Counted from the stretch's first letter, positions 28,309-38,422 are shown. The stretch is DNA of 64,000 nucleotides from an uncultured Crocinitomix sp. (GCA_905478225.1 CAJQHR010000007.1:24947-88946); one strand, 5' to 3'. A program made the numbers and translations. Notes: generated by a model from the letters alone, not told the origin.

Positions 28309-30201
28309 ATGAGTAAAATAATAGGAATTGACCTTGGTACAACAAACTCTTGTGTTTCTGTTATGGAAGGAAACGAGCCAGTTGTAATTACAAATGCAGA
28401 AGGAAAAAGAACAACCCCTTCGGTTGTAGCATTTGTTGATGGAGGCGAACGTAAAGTAGGTGATCCAGCGAAAAGACAAGCGATTACAAACCCAGAGAAA
28501 ACGATTTATTCAATTAAACGTTTCATGGGAACTTCTTTCGATAAAGTATCAAAAGAAATTAAACGTGTACCTTACAATGTAGTAAAAGGCGACAATAATA
28601 CACCACGTGTAAAAATTGACGATAGATTATATTCACCACAAGAAATTTCAGCAATGATTCTTCAAAAAATGAAGAAAACTGCAGAAGATTATTTGGGGCA
28701 AGAAGTTGCTGAGGCGGTAATTACTGTTCCTGCATACTTTAATGATGCACAAAGACAAGCAACAAAAGAAGCTGGTGAAATCGCTGGTTTAACTGTAAAA
28801 AGAATTATCAACGAACCAACAGCCGCAGCATTGGCTTATGGTTTAGATAAAAAAATGGATGACCAAAAAATCATTGTATTTGATTTTGGTGGAGGAACAC
28901 ATGATGTTTCTGTATTGGAATTAGGAGATGGTGTATTTGAGGTATTATCTACAGATGGTGACACACATTTAGGTGGAGATGATGTTGATGATAAAATTAT
29001 CAACTGGTTGGCAGACGAGTTTAACAAAGATGAAGGAATTGACTTGCGTAAAGATCCAATGGCCTTGCAAAGATTAAAAGAGGCTGCTGAAAAAGCGAAG
29101 ATTGAATTATCTTCAACAACTTCTTCTGAAATTAACTTGCCTTATATAATGCCTGTTGATGGAATTCCAAAACACTTGGTAAGAACATTAACAAGAGCGG
29201 CTTTTGAGCAATTGATTGATGATTTAGTAAAAAGAACGATTGAACCTTGTAAAACAGCGCTTGAGAGCGCAGGTTTATCAACAAGTGATATTGATGAAGT
29301 TATTTTAGTTGGTGGATCAACACGAATTCCAGCAATTCAAGAAGCCGTGAAGAAATTTTTCGGAAAAGATCCTTCAAAAGGAGTAAATCCGGATGAGGTT
29401 GTAGCACTTGGTGCAGCAATTCAAGGTGGAGTTTTAACGGGAGAAGTAAAAGATGTTCTTTTATTAGATGTAACACCATTGTCTTTAGGAATTGAGACTA
29501 TGGGAGGTGTAATGACCCGTTTAATTGAGGCGAACACAACTATTCCAACTAAAAAATCAGAAACATTCTCAACCGCGTCAGATAATCAACCAGCAGTAGA
29601 TATACATGTATTGCAGGGTGAGCGTCCAATGGCGAATGATAATAAAACATTAGGAAGATTTCAGTTATCTGACATTCCACCAGCGCCAAGAGGAGTGCCT
29701 AAAATTGAGGTAACTTTTGATATTGATGCGAATGGGATCATGAATATTTCTGCAAAAGACAGTGCAACAGGAAAAGAGCAATCAATTAAAATTGAAGCTT
29801 CATCTGGATTGTCTGATGACGAAATTGCAAGAATGAAAGCAGATGCTGAAGCAAATGCTGACGCTGATAACAAGAGAAAAGAAGAAGCGGATAAAATTAA
29901 CGCAGCTGATTCATTGATTTTCCAAACTGAAAAACAATTGAGTGAGTATGGCGATAAAATTCCGGAAGACAAGAAAGAAGCAATTGAATTGGCCTTAGCA
30001 GAATTAAAGACTGCGCATGAAGCAAAAGATTTTGCAACGATTGACACGGCAATGGAAAAGTTAAATACAGTTTTCCAAGCGGCTTCTCAAGAAATGTATG
30101 CACAAGACGGTGCTGAAGGAAGTGCAGATGCAGGAGCAGGAGATGAAACGGATGATGTTGGAGCAGAAGATGTAGATTTCGAAGAAGTGAAAGAGGACTA
30201 A
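28309..30201 (+). CDS. dnaK: molecular chaperone DnaK (Hsp70)
   Basis: A 630-residue Hsp70 that folds and protects proteins with DnaJ and GrpE. The ATPase domain has [30 protein letters not shown] and [18 protein letters not shown]; the substrate domain begins near residue 390 ([17 protein letters not shown]), and the C-terminal tail ends in an acidic [17 protein letters not shown] in place of the enteric GGGTFD is, from memory, usual in Flavobacteriia. No CIRCE element is seen; an inverted repeat lies upstream. No dnaJ or grpE is adjacent. Confidence 0.98.
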   Translation: MSKIIGIDLGTTNSCVSVMEGNEPVVITNAEGKRTTPSVVAFVDGGERKVGDPAKRQAITNPEKTIYSIKRFMGTSFDKVSKEIKRVPYNVVKGDNNTPRVKIDDRLYSPQEISAMILQKMKKTAEDYLGQEVAEAVITVPAYFNDAQRQATKEAGEIAGLTVKRIINEPTAAALAYGLDKKMDDQKIIVFDFGGGTHDVSVLELGDGVFEVLSTDGDTHLGGDDVDDKIINWLADEFNKDEGIDLRKDPMALQRLKEAAEKAKIELSSTTSSEINLPYIMPVDGIPKHLVRTLTRAAFEQLIDDLVKRTIEPCKTALESAGLSTSDIDEVILVGGSTRIPAIQEAVKKFFGKDPSKGVNPDEVVALGAAIQGGVLTGEVKDVLLLDVTPLSLGIETMGGVMTRLIEANTTIPTKKSETFSTASDNQPAVDIHVLQGERPMANDNKTLGRFQLSDIPPAPRGVPKIEVTFDIDANGIMNISAKDSATGKEQSIKIEASSGLSDDEIARMKADAEANADADNKRKEEADKINAADSLIFQTEKQLSEYGDKIPEDKKEAIELALAELKTAHEAKDFATIDTAMEKLNTVFQAASQEMYAQDGAEGSADAGAGDETDDVGAEDVDFEEVKED

Positions 30202-30222
30202 TTGTCTTTATATATAATTGAG

Positions 30223-30262
30223 AAACAGCGCTATGGCTTTTCCATAGCGCTGTTTCCTGTTT
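30223..30262 (+). terminator. terminator after dnaK
   Basis: A perfect 14-base stem, AAACAGCGCTATGG with CCATAGCGCTGTTT, around a loop of five T, 22 bases after the dnaK stop. Confidence 0.85.
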
Positions 30263-30378
30263 TAATCGGTTGAGATTAATGATAATCACGGACTTTTTTT
30301 TGTTTCGTAAAAAAAAAATAGTAAATTGCGGGGTTAAATGATTTTAATTTAAAAAAGCAGCTTTTTAAAATAACGAAT

Positions 30379-32130
30379 ATGAAAAAAAAATTACTACTTG
30401 GATTAGCCTTAGGACTTGGCACATTTTCCTTTGCGCAATGCGACATCTCTGGTGTCAGTCCTGTCGTGTGTTTAACTGATACTCCTGTTGCTATGGATGT
30501 TGCTTCACCTGGAGCTGTATATGACGGACCTGGTGTTTCAGGAGATATTTTCTCACCTAGTGAAGCAGGTATAGGGACGCATACTATTACAGTTGAAGCT
30601 CCTGGAGAAGGATATTCAGTTGATGAAACGATTGATTTTGACCCAATTGCTATCCCTGGAGGAACATCAGTTTCTTTATCGGATGATAATGTGTCACCTT
30701 TCTTACCTATTGGGTTTGATTTTACATTTTTTGGTGTGACACATGATCAATTTAGAATTGGATCAAATGGATTTATCACCTTTAATGGTAGTTCTGCTTC
30801 AGGATGTTGTTCTGGACAGAATATTCCAAATACATCTTTTCCAAATGAATTAATTGCATTTTCTTGGGAAGATTTGGATCCAGGAAATGGTGGAGCTCCT
30901 GCTATTAACTTAGTAAGATACGAAACTGTTGGTGTAGCTCCAAACCGTGTTTTAGTGGTTGAGTTTTTCAATGTGGATCACTATAGCTCTGGAGACCGTA
31001 TTTACTGTCATACGCAATTATATGAAACTACAAACTGTGTTGAGATTCATTTAGGTTTGCAACCCGCAGTTTGTTGTAACCACACAATGGGAATTGAAAA
31101 TGCAGCAGGAACAGAAGCTTATGCAGCTTCTGGGAAAAATGCAGCGTCATGGACAGCTTCGGATTTTGCAATTTCTTTTTGCCCGAATATAGGATGTGAA
31201 GGAACTTTCGAAGTGGAAGTTGTTGAAGCGCCAAGTGTAACTGCTACAATTGACGAAGAAGAAATTTGTTTAGGAGAGGAAGTAACTATCACCGCTGGTG
31301 GAGATGCTGATTCTTATTACTTAGGAGAAGGAATTCTTGATGGTGTACCATTTACACCAGGAACTACTGGAGAAAACGTATTTGTTGTAGCGGGAAGTGA
31401 TGATGGCGGTTGTGTTGCAACGGCAATGGTCTCTGTATTCGTTCACGATATTCCTTACGTATACGCAGGAGATGACTTCACTACTTGTGAAGATGATGAG
31501 TTCGTATTAGAAGCTATTGGAGACGAAGCGACCTATGTATGGGACGGTGGAGTTGAAGATGGCGTATCAATGATGCAAGATGCAGGAACTGTTACTTATA
31601 CAGTAACTGGTACTAATTCTGGTGGATGTGAAGCTTCAAGTTCTGTTACTGTAGAAGCTTTAGAGGTTCCAACTGGAACGGGAGTTGTTACTATGATGAC
31701 TGGTGTTGCTTATGATGGAGAAATTGATTTTACTCCTTCAGGTGGAACAGGTGGACCTTATACTTTCTTATGGTCTAACGGTGAAACTACTGAAGATATC
31801 ACTGCTTTAGGTGTTGGATCTTATACAGTAATTGTATCAGATGGTATGTGTGATTCAGAAGTTACTTTCTTTGTTGATTCACAAGCTGGAATTGCATTAA
31901 ACGAATTGGATAACTTAAGTGTTTATCCTAACCCGGTTATTGATTTCGTAACTGTTGAGTTTGACGGAACTTACAACTGGACATTATTTGATAATGCAGG
32001 AAAAATTGTTTCATCAGGAACAGCTACTGGTAAAGAGCATATCTCTATGGAGAACTTGGCTACTGGTAACTACATGATGAATGTTGAAGTGGACGGGAAA
32101 AAATCTACAGTTGCTGTAGTGAAGAAATAG
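30379..32130 (+). CDS. large secreted protein with type IX sorting tail
   Basis: A 583-residue protein with signal peptide MKKKLLLGLALGLGTFSFAQ. The mature N-terminal part contains IGSNGFITFNG and CCSGQNIPNTSFPNELIAFSWEDLDPG, a beta-rich module common in Bacteroidota surface proteins. Repeated immunoglobulin-like modules follow (AGDDFTTCEDDEFVLEA, GTNSGGCEASSSVTVEA). It ends with a type A sorting domain starting LSVYPNPVIDFVTVEF. Many cysteines suggest disulfides. It is probably a surface or released adhesin-like protein; no enzyme motif is seen. It is transcribed alone between two terminators. Confidence 0.85.
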   Translation: MKKKLLLGLALGLGTFSFAQCDISGVSPVVCLTDTPVAMDVASPGAVYDGPGVSGDIFSPSEAGIGTHTITVEAPGEGYSVDETIDFDPIAIPGGTSVSLSDDNVSPFLPIGFDFTFFGVTHDQFRIGSNGFITFNGSSASGCCSGQNIPNTSFPNELIAFSWEDLDPGNGGAPAINLVRYETVGVAPNRVLVVEFFNVDHYSSGDRIYCHTQLYETTNCVEIHLGLQPAVCCNHTMGIENAAGTEAYAASGKNAASWTASDFAISFCPNIGCEGTFEVEVVEAPSVTATIDEEEICLGEEVTITAGGDADSYYLGEGILDGVPFTPGTTGENVFVVAGSDDGGCVATAMVSVFVHDIPYVYAGDDFTTCEDDEFVLEAIGDEATYVWDGGVEDGVSMMQDAGTVTYTVTGTNSGGCEASSSVTVEALEVPTGTGVVTMMTGVAYDGEIDFTPSGGTGGPYTFLWSNGETTEDITALGVGSYTVIVSDGMCDSEVTFFVDSQAGIALNELDNLSVYPNPVIDFVTVEFDGTYNWTLFDNAGKIVSSGTATGKEHISMENLATGNYMMNVEVDGKKSTVAVVKK

Positions 32131-32156
32131 AATACCGAAAACAAGTAAAATATATG

Positions 32157-32192
32157 ACTGCCGTTTCAATTTATTGAAGCGGCAGTTTTTTT
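32157..32192 (+). terminator. terminator after the sorting-tail protein
   Basis: ACTGCCG plus an inner CTTCAATAA-type pairing (TTTCAA with TTGAAG) forms a strong hairpin closing with CGGCAGT and a run of seven T, 27 bases after the stop. Confidence 0.88.
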
Positions 32193-32202
32193 GTATAAAA
32201 AG

Positions 32203-32517
32203 ATGATTATAGCAATTCTTGTTGGCGTTCTTTTTTGGTTATTCGTTAAGAGCAAAGATGTAAACCCGGTTCTGTGGGCTGTAATTGCTGGCGCCAGTTA
32301 TTTTGTAACAGAAATCATAGCTGGATTTATCTTTGGGTATACGCGCGCATACATGTTTATGGATTACACGACATATTTTCTCGTACGAATAGCGTCTGGG
32401 TTAATAGGCGTTTTAATTGCATGGTTGATCATGAATAAAAGAGTCAAAAGTAAAGATGAATTTGATGTGGATGATTTTTCTAGTGAGCTAGTTGATGAAT
32501 TCCTAGAAAAACTTTAG
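32203..32517 (+). CDS. hypothetical small membrane protein
   Basis: A protein of about 104 residues with the start MIIAILVGVLFWLFV chosen because upstream codons lie within the terminator. Three helices are predicted: 1-15, about 22-42 (AVIAGASYFVTEIIAGFIFGY) and about 62-82. The acidic tail (DEFDVDDFSSELVDEFLEKL) is likely cytoplasmic. No family is recognised. It converges with hemN, 7 bases apart. Confidence 0.6.
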   Translation: MIIAILVGVLFWLFVKSKDVNPVLWAVIAGASYFVTEIIAGFIFGYTRAYMFMDYTTYFLVRIASGLIGVLIAWLIMNKRVKSKDEFDVDDFSSELVDEFLEKL

Positions 32518-32524
32518 CGCCAAA

Positions 32525-33889
32525 CTAGATTGTCATGGAAAAGACACGCGTACTGGGCTTATTTCTGAGTAAACGTAAATCAAACGCCATGCAAACGTTT
32601 CGAACAAATGGTCGTGCTTCTTCTGGTAAGCGAATTCCATCTTCAGTGAATATTACTAAGCCATCTTTTTCCATTTCTTGTAAGCGGGCTATACATTTAT
32701 CCAGTTCCGGAAATTTTAAGTGTTCTGCTGACCAATTTGTTTCAAAATGGCACATGATATTTAATATGTGTTCTCGTATGACCAAATCTTCCTCATTTAA
32801 TAAATGACCTCTAAAAAAAGGGATTTCACCATTGTTGACAAGCGCCTGGTATTCCTCAACCGTTTTTACATTTTGAGCAAAACTATACCATGAATCACTA
32901 ATTGAACTCATGCCTAACCCAATCATTAGTTTCGTTTTACCCGCTGTATAGCCCATGAAATTCCTATGCAATGATTTTTCAAGCATTGCCGCATGCATAT
33001 TATCGGTAGTTAAAGCAAAATGATCCATTCCAATTTCCACATAGCCAATCTCATGAAGCATTCTTTTACCCTCTTCGTAAAGTACCCGCTTTTCATCCGC
33101 ACTAGGCAAGTCATGTTCGTCATAACCACGTTGCCCCACTCCTTTGATCCATGGCACGTGGGCGTAGCTATAAAATGCAATACGATCCGGCTTTAACAAA
33201 CGCGTTTTTTCAATCGTATTTTTTATACTGTCAAGGGTTTGGTGTGGTAAACCAAAAACTAAATCATGACTTACAGAGGTATAGCCAATTTCGCGAGAGA
33301 GCCGCGTAGCCTCTTCAACTCGTTCAAAGGGTTGAATACGATTAATTGTTTTTTGCACTTTTAAATCATAGTCTTGCACGCCGAAGCTGTTTCGGCGATA
33401 TCCTAAATCGTAAAGTGTTTGTAAATGTGCAGCAGAAGTGTTGTTTGGATGACCTTCAAAACTAAATTCGTACTCCTCGCAACGATCCGCACTTTCAAAA
33501 ATTCCGTCCATCATTTGCTTTAGCCGTTCTGGGCTAAAAAACGTGGGGGTGCCGCCACCTAAGTGCAATTCTTTAATTCGAGGGCGCTCAGGCAATAGGT
33601 CACAGTATAGTTTCCACTCTTTTAACAAAGTGTCAATATATGGTTCTTCTACTTCGTGGCGTTTTGTGATTCGCTTATGACAACCACAAAAAGTACAAAG
33701 ATTTTCGCAAAAAGGTAAGTGAATATAAATACTAATGCCTTCTGTTGAATTGCTTTCTTCAAAAGCTTTTAGCATTGTTCCTTTCCAGTCAGACAAAGCT
33801 ATGCCATCTTTGTTCCAATAGGGTACCGTCGGGTAACTCGTGTATCTTGGGCCAGGAATATTATACTTTTGAATAAGTCGATTAGACAT
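32525..33889 (-). CDS. hemN: oxygen-independent coproporphyrinogen III dehydrogenase
   Basis: A 454-residue radical-SAM enzyme oxidising coproporphyrinogen III to protoporphyrinogen IX without oxygen. The cysteines Cys61, Cys65, Cys68 and Cys70 in FCENLCTFCGC match HemN rather than the HemW paralog, which lacks the fourth Cys. LGGGTPTFF is the SAM-binding strand, and the N-terminal YNIPGPRYTSYPTVPYW is typical of HemN. It lies 3 bases after queD on the same strand. Its presence suggests haem synthesis under low oxygen. Confidence 0.95.
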   Translation of the reverse strand: MSNRLIQKYNIPGPRYTSYPTVPYWNKDGIALSDWKGTMLKAFEESNSTEGISIYIHLPFCENLCTFCGCHKRITKRHEVEEPYIDTLLKEWKLYCDLLPERPRIKELHLGGGTPTFFSPERLKQMMDGIFESADRCEEYEFSFEGHPNNTSAAHLQTLYDLGYRRNSFGVQDYDLKVQKTINRIQPFERVEEATRLSREIGYTSVSHDLVFGLPHQTLDSIKNTIEKTRLLKPDRIAFYSYAHVPWIKGVGQRGYDEHDLPSADEKRVLYEEGKRMLHEIGYVEIGMDHFALTTDNMHAAMLEKSLHRNFMGYTAGKTKLMIGLGMSSISDSWYSFAQNVKTVEEYQALVNNGEIPFFRGHLLNEEDLVIREHILNIMCHFETNWSAEHLKFPELDKCIARLQEMEKDGLVIFTEDGIRLPEEARPFVRNVCMAFDLRLLRNKPSTRVFSMTI

Positions 33890-33892
33890 TTC

Positions 33893-34339
33893 TTATAAAT
33901 TGTCTGCTTGAATCCATTCCGCAAAACTATTATCAGTTTCTTGAAGCCTGCAGTATTTTAGTTCAATGTGATTGGGTAAAGCGGTTAAAATTCTACCGAC
34001 CATATCGACCAACATGTTTTCACAAGTGGGTTGATAATCGCATAAAATAATTTTAGAAAACCCAGATTCTACCTCAGCGTATTTGGCATGTGGCGTATTA
34101 CCGTTTACCAATAAGACATGATCAAATTCATCTACAACCGCTGTGTTAATAACCTTTTTTAGGTCGCTAAAGTCGATAATCATGCCATTTTTAACTGCCG
34201 TATTATCATCAATAATTTCCCCCGTAATAGAGACGGTTAGTTTATATGAATGTCCATGAATATTAGAACATTTTCCGTCGTAACCCCACAAGGCATGAGC
34301 CGTTTCAAAGTCGAATATTTTTGTAACACGTAAGTTCAC
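33893..34339 (-). CDS. queD: 6-carboxytetrahydropterin synthase
   Basis: A 148-residue PTPS/QueD enzyme acting on 7,8-dihydroneopterin triphosphate in the queuosine precursor pathway. The zinc ligands are His15 (FETAHALWG), His28 and His30 (CSNIHGHSYKL), with the catalytic Cys24. The variant with FDFETAHAL and DGKCSNIHGHSY is the usual QueD form, and the length is normal. QueE is encoded at 13960-14565. hemN follows closely. Confidence 0.93.
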   Translation of the reverse strand: MNLRVTKIFDFETAHALWGYDGKCSNIHGHSYKLTVSITGEIIDDNTAVKNGMIIDFSDLKKVINTAVVDEFDHVLLVNGNTPHAKYAEVESGFSKIILCDYQPTCENMLVDMVGRILTALPNHIELKYCRLQETDNSFAEWIQADNL

Positions 34340-34361
34340 AGTATCAAATTTTAGTGGTTTA

Positions 34362-35580
34362 CTAATTCTTTTGCAAATTTATCAAAAATTCATCAATGAT
34401 GTGCTTTTTTAAATGAGTCATTACGACAATTTTCCACCAAACTGGCGAATCAAAGTTATCTGTTACGAGATGATATTTTTTTGCGAGATCAGCAGAAATG
34501 TCTTCTGCATTTATGGCTACAATATTCATTTTGGGTTCTCTAAAATAACGGATTCCCATATAGTTAAGACGCTCACAAATATGATCTGTTCGGTCCAATA
34601 AATTATCCATTAGGTATTGCCAACCTGCGTAACCGTGAGTCATTAATATCATCCAAATGGACACCGCGTTGGCGCCTGACCGACTGCCGCAAAGTGTAAA
34701 GTCCGTGCCTTGCACATATGAAGCCTCTTCGGTTTGGGCATATTCCATTAATCCTTTTTTACAAATAAAAATTCCTGTGCCGTAAGGTGCCTGCAACATT
34801 TTATGACCATCTATGGTGACTGAATGAATGTCAGGATTAGACAAATTCAGTTTAAAATTATCTGCTGTAAAAGGATAGATGAAGCCGCCGAATGCAGCAT
34901 CAATATGCGTAAAAAAATGGTCAAAATGTCTTTTAATCAACGATAAAATTGGATCGGGGCGATCGACACTACCAAACATAGTTGTTCCCATTGATAAGTG
35001 AACAATTAAATACTTTATGCCATTTACTTTTGCAGCAACAAGCTTGTTTTCAAGATCGTTTAAATCCCAATTTCTGCGGTTGTCTAAACTAACTTGATGG
35101 GGTGATGCCAAGTAGATTACATCCTTTATGAGCAGAGTAGTGCGCGTCATCACTAAAAATGAGTCCAATTTCAGAAATTTGTGCCTCGTGTTCTTTTTGG
35201 AAATAATTTCTAAAAACCCATTGTGCTTGAATGTTAGCTTCTGTGCCACCCGAAGCAACATAACCGTCATAATTACCTTCTTCTGCGTTGAAAATATCCT
35301 CAGCACACACTCTAATTAAATCAATTTCTAAGGCCTGTGTTCCACTAAAATACGACTCGCCTGCATTGTGCGTATGACATCCAATATGGTTCGGATTAGC
35401 AATTAGTACTGATAAAAACGGGGCCTCGTTTAAAAAAGGTGCGTCAAAATAAAATTGCTCTTGGTCCAAATAAGTTGCGGGCAGCCCCAATATCTTGGTC
35501 TCCCGATAATTTAAATTTTTATTGAGTGCTTCAAAAACCGTTTTCTTGATTTCGGCTGAACTTTTTTTTCGAAACTTCAT
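34362..35580 (-). pseudogene. PLP-dependent group II decarboxylase-like gene, frameshifted
   Basis: The N-terminal segment (HIGCHTHNAGESYFSGTQALEIDLIR; YDGYVASGGTEANIQA) and the C-terminal segment (TIDGHKMLQAPYGTGIF, with the PLP lysine in DGHKM; FTLCGSRSGANAVSIWM) together form one pyridoxal-phosphate amino-acid decarboxylase of the histidine/glutamate decarboxylase fold, about 405 residues. The join is broken near 35100: deleting one C from a run of four C (minus strand ITPSS becoming ITHQVSLDN) restores the frame. The substrate cannot be predicted. If unrepaired the enzyme is inactive because the lysine lies after the break. Confidence 0.8.
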
Positions 35581-35599
35581 AAAATTAATTCTAATAAAA

Positions 35600-35629
35600 A
35601 AGCCCTGATAGAGAATGTCAGGGCTTTAA
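35600..35629 (-). terminator. terminator after the FKBP gene
   Basis: A perfect 9-base stem, AAGCCCTGA with TCAGGGCTT, with a 9-base loop and, on the minus strand, a T-rich tail. It lies 20 bases after the FKBP stop. Confidence 0.8.
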
Positions 35630-35647
35630 AAAATTTCATCTATTCAA

Positions 35648-36193
35648 TTAGTATCCTGACGGTTGTGACACCCAATCAATCAACTCAACTTCAAACAGTA
35701 AAGTTGAATTTGGTGGGATATCTCCAGCCTGTTGGTCGCCGTAAGCTAAAGCTGGTGGTATAATCAATTTACCTTTCCCTCCTTTTCCGAAAGCTGGAAT
35801 ACCTAATTGCCATCCTTGAATAAATCCATTTAAAGGATAAACCAAAGGAACATTGTTTTTAGATCCATCAAAGTTTAAACCTTCTAATAAGTATCCTTGA
35901 TAAAAAATAGTAACCTCATCCGTTACAACTGGTCGTGCATCTCCTTCACCTGGCTCATCAATTACGATATACATGCCGTTTTCATCTGGTTCTTTAGATT
36001 CCCAAGACTTACCTTCTAAATAAACATCCATTTCTTCTTGGCTTGATAGAGTTGAAACAACAAGCTCAGGCTCTGGAATTACTTCGGGCACCACTTCTTC
36101 AATTACCTCTACTACGTCATCCACAACCACATCTTCATCACCTCCGCAAGCAAATAAAAACAGTGCTGGTGCAAATAAGAATATTTTTTTCAT
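35648..36193 (-). CDS. FKBP-type peptidyl-prolyl isomerase lipoprotein
   Basis: A 181-residue lipoprotein with signal MKKIFLFAPALFLFAC and a long acidic linker, ending in an FKBP domain: VTIFYQGYLLEGLNFDGS, GFIQGWQLGIPAFGKGGKGKLIIPPALAYG and PPNSTLLFEVELID. It is anchored in the envelope and would assist folding of periplasmic or outer-membrane proteins through proline isomerisation. It is transcribed alone and followed by a terminator. Confidence 0.93.
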   Translation of the reverse strand: MKKIFLFAPALFLFACGGDEDVVVDDVVEVIEEVVPEVIPEPELVVSTLSSQEEMDVYLEGKSWESKEPDENGMYIVIDEPGEGDARPVVTDEVTIFYQGYLLEGLNFDGSKNNVPLVYPLNGFIQGWQLGIPAFGKGGKGKLIIPPALAYGDQQAGDIPPNSTLLFEVELIDWVSQPSGY

Positions 36194-36246
36194 AATTAAA
36201 TTTTTAATTTCGCACGAAGATACGAATTTATCAAAGAAAAGGGGCT

Positions 36247-37161
36247 TTATTCGCTAGAAATAGCGGTAAGTGTATAGCCCTTTTTTTCAAATAAATCTAT
36301 CAATCCATTTTCCCCGAATAAATGCCCAGCGCCAACAGCAACAAAACAAGATTTATCTTTCATTTCTTCCTCTAGCTTAGGAACCCAAGCGCGATTTCTA
36401 TTGTATAAAAACAGGTCGGCAAATTCCATGAATTCCGGCGATTGTTTGTTCAGTAGAGGGATTAATTTGTCCACTTTTTCTTTGGAATAAAGTTCCATTA
36501 ATCTCAATGTATTTTCACCCTCTTTTTCATAATCACGGATAGATTCAAGTATCATTTCTGCCATTTTATCTGTTGGCACTTCATCAAAGAAACCCAATTG
36601 CTGCTCAATTGTTTCTAGTCCAATTAATGGAATTTTATTTTCCCCGGCAATGCTCATAACAGTTAAGTCATATGATTTTGCTGTAGACTCAAAGTAGTTT
36701 GATGTAATGGTTTGAAGCAGAAAAAAGGGTTTCATGGCGCCATATGTTTGGTCAAATTCTTGGGGTGTAATTCCCAATTCTTGATCCATAAAAGCAAGTA
36801 GTTCAATGAGTTGTTCTCTTGAGAAATAACTATGTACAGTTCCTGTATCTAATGACATTAATTGAAAAGTCTTTAACGGATTTGGCATTCCGCCCACTTC
36901 CATGATTATAGCATCACTTTTTTCAATTCGTTTTGATAAATTCTCTGAAAAGCGGTAATACTCTTCATTAATCATATGCATTGTTCCAAAAAAGTAGGCC
37001 GTTTGAATATCTGCTCCTTCGACTTTCCATAACATGGATTGTCCGTTCTTTACTTCTAAATCTTCTGAAGTGACTTCCTGAGCTACAGGGTCGGCATTGC
37101 TTGAAGCACACGAAAGAATTGGCAATAGTAATAGGATGTACGGCGTAATTTTTTTATGCAT
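36247..37161 (-). CDS. TraB/GumN (TIKI-fold) lipoprotein
   Basis: About 304 residues. The start MHKKITPYILLLLPILSC gives a lipobox (PILSC) and overlaps the upstream stop as TAATG; a longer reading from 37221 lies within the methyltransferase gene. The family motifs are YFFGTMHMINEEYYRF, AIIMEVGG and, near the end, CFVAVGAGHLFGENGLIDLF, with the conserved Gly-x-x-His and Glu of the TIKI metalloprotease-like fold. It resembles GumN proteins of Bacteroidota. Enzymatic activity is unproven. It is the third gene of a coupled three-gene unit. Confidence 0.85.
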   Translation of the reverse strand: MHKKITPYILLLLPILSCASSNADPVAQEVTSEDLEVKNGQSMLWKVEGADIQTAYFFGTMHMINEEYYRFSENLSKRIEKSDAIIMEVGGMPNPLKTFQLMSLDTGTVHSYFSREQLIELLAFMDQELGITPQEFDQTYGAMKPFFLLQTITSNYFESTAKSYDLTVMSIAGENKIPLIGLETIEQQLGFFDEVPTDKMAEMILESIRDYEKEGENTLRLMELYSKEKVDKLIPLLNKQSPEFMEFADLFLYNRNRAWVPKLEEEMKDKSCFVAVGAGHLFGENGLIDLFEKKGYTLTAISSE

Positions 37162-37868
37162 TATAAATGTGTTAATGAAACTAAATAATTGTTTGAAGGG
37201 CCGTTCATTATAAGGGTACATTCTAATCCTTCTTTTTCGGCGTGTTCTTTTAATAAATCAAAATCAATATAAAGCCATCTAAACCAATCCGATTCTACTT
37301 CTTTGTATTGCATTTTAAATTGCATTTCGCCCATGTAAGAGCCGTTCAAGTCTAGCCACATTGATCCATCTTCTTCTTGATACATGTAGGATAAGTCGGT
37401 TGAATCGCAAAGCGCCGTTCCTTCAGGTGCCAAAAGGCCTTTTATTTGCTTTAAAAATCGCGGTAGGTTATTTAAATTACCGGCAATTCCAAGACCATTC
37501 ATTAAAACCAAAAGCGTGTCAAATTTCCCATTGAGGTCAAAGAAATCCGTCTTTTCAGCATTTAACCCCATGCTTTTTAAATGAAGCACGGCGCCTTCAG
37601 AGGTGTCAATGGCCAAAACGTCTTTCCCTTGTTCTTTAAGCAGGTATGAGTGACAACCAGCGGCCGCTCCAACATCCAATATTTTTCCGCGACATAAACT
37701 CAACGCTTTCTGCTCTAATTCGAGCATCATTTCAGCTGTTCGAAATAAATATTCTACAGGCATGACATCATCCTCGCATAAATCAGCCATGACAGTAATG
37801 TTCTCTGAAAAACCATTTTTAGCGAAATCGCAAATGGCATATCCAAGGGGGTCTAATTTAAAATCCAT
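37161..37868 (-). CDS. class I SAM-dependent methyltransferase
   Basis: A 235-residue protein. Motif I is KILDVGAAAGCHSYLL, motif II LAIDTSEGAVLHLK, and motif IV FDTLLVLMNGLGIAG, the Rossmann fold of a small-molecule or protein methyltransferase. The substrate is unknown; NGLGIAG and the C-terminal beta region (WFRWLYIDFDLLKEHAEKEGLECTLI) resemble metabolite methyltransferases of this type. Its ATG and stop each overlap the neighbouring gene by one base (TAATG), so the three genes are translationally coupled. Confidence 0.88.
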   Translation of the reverse strand: MDFKLDPLGYAICDFAKNGFSENITVMADLCEDDVMPVEYLFRTAEMMLELEQKALSLCRGKILDVGAAAGCHSYLLKEQGKDVLAIDTSEGAVLHLKSMGLNAEKTDFFDLNGKFDTLLVLMNGLGIAGNLNNLPRFLKQIKGLLAPEGTALCDSTDLSYMYQEEDGSMWLDLNGSYMGEMQFKMQYKEVESDWFRWLYIDFDLLKEHAEKEGLECTLIMNGPSNNYLVSLTHL

Positions 37869-38422
37869 TAAATATCGTAGTCGTCAATATTTTCAAATCC
37901 ACCAAAATCATCATCATCTTCGCCAAATTCAGAAAAAATGTCGTCAATATCATTGCCTAAATCAGGACTTTGTCCCATTCCCATTGAGTTGGCGAAATCA
38001 ATTTCTTTGGAGTCTTCATGGGGCGCAGCACCTATCGATAAATAAAGCTCTGGTTCAATAAATTCATCAGGCATAATCTCAACCAATTCAATTAAGAAAC
38101 ACCACATTTTAAGAAAGTCGTAAACCAATACCAGTTTTTGGCCTTTTGTCCTTACCACGGTTGAGATCGGTGTGTCAATCATTATGAATGGGGCATTCAG
38201 ATCGTTCCCTAGCCCCATATCCATTAATGCAATTTCATGGCCCTTATCCCAATTGTCATTACTTACATAAAAGGAGGCCAGTTCCTTCCCTACAAAATCG
38301 AAGGAGGCAATAATTGCACGATAGAATACTTCAAAACTATCCGTAGGATTAATGATAATATCTCTGAAGATATCCTCATCCGTCTCGGTATCAATTAGTA
38401 TTCTAAATTTATAAGACGACAT
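37868..38422 (-). CDS. PRiA4_ORF3-like / TnpR-passenger family protein
   Basis: A protein of about 184 residues; MSSYKFRILIDTETDEDIFRDI is preferred over an ATG at 38473 that would add 17 unrelated residues. The first 120 residues resemble the plasmid pRiA4b ORF-3-like domain (FYRAIIASFDF, SNDNWDKGHEIAL, YDFLKMWCFLIELVEI). The last 60 are strongly acidic and include a disordered tail (DDDDFGGFENIDDYDI). The function of the family is unknown. It is the first gene of the methyltransferase/TraB unit; its stop forms TAATG with the methyltransferase start. Confidence 0.75.
   Translation of the reverse strand: MSSYKFRILIDTETDEDIFRDIIINPTDSFEVFYRAIIASFDFVGKELASFYVSNDNWDKGHEIALMDMGLGNDLNAPFIMIDTPISTVVRTKGQKLVLVYDFLKMWCFLIELVEIMPDEFIEPELYLSIGAAPHEDSKEIDFANSMGMGQSPDLGNDIDDIFSEFGEDDDDFGGFENIDDYDI

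Noticed and set aside
28309..30201. Long open frames on the minus strand of dnaK (for example 29661-30047 and 29897-30289)
   Set aside because: They are antisense shadows of a highly biased coding sequence and have low-complexity Ser/Leu composition; no promoter or start signal.
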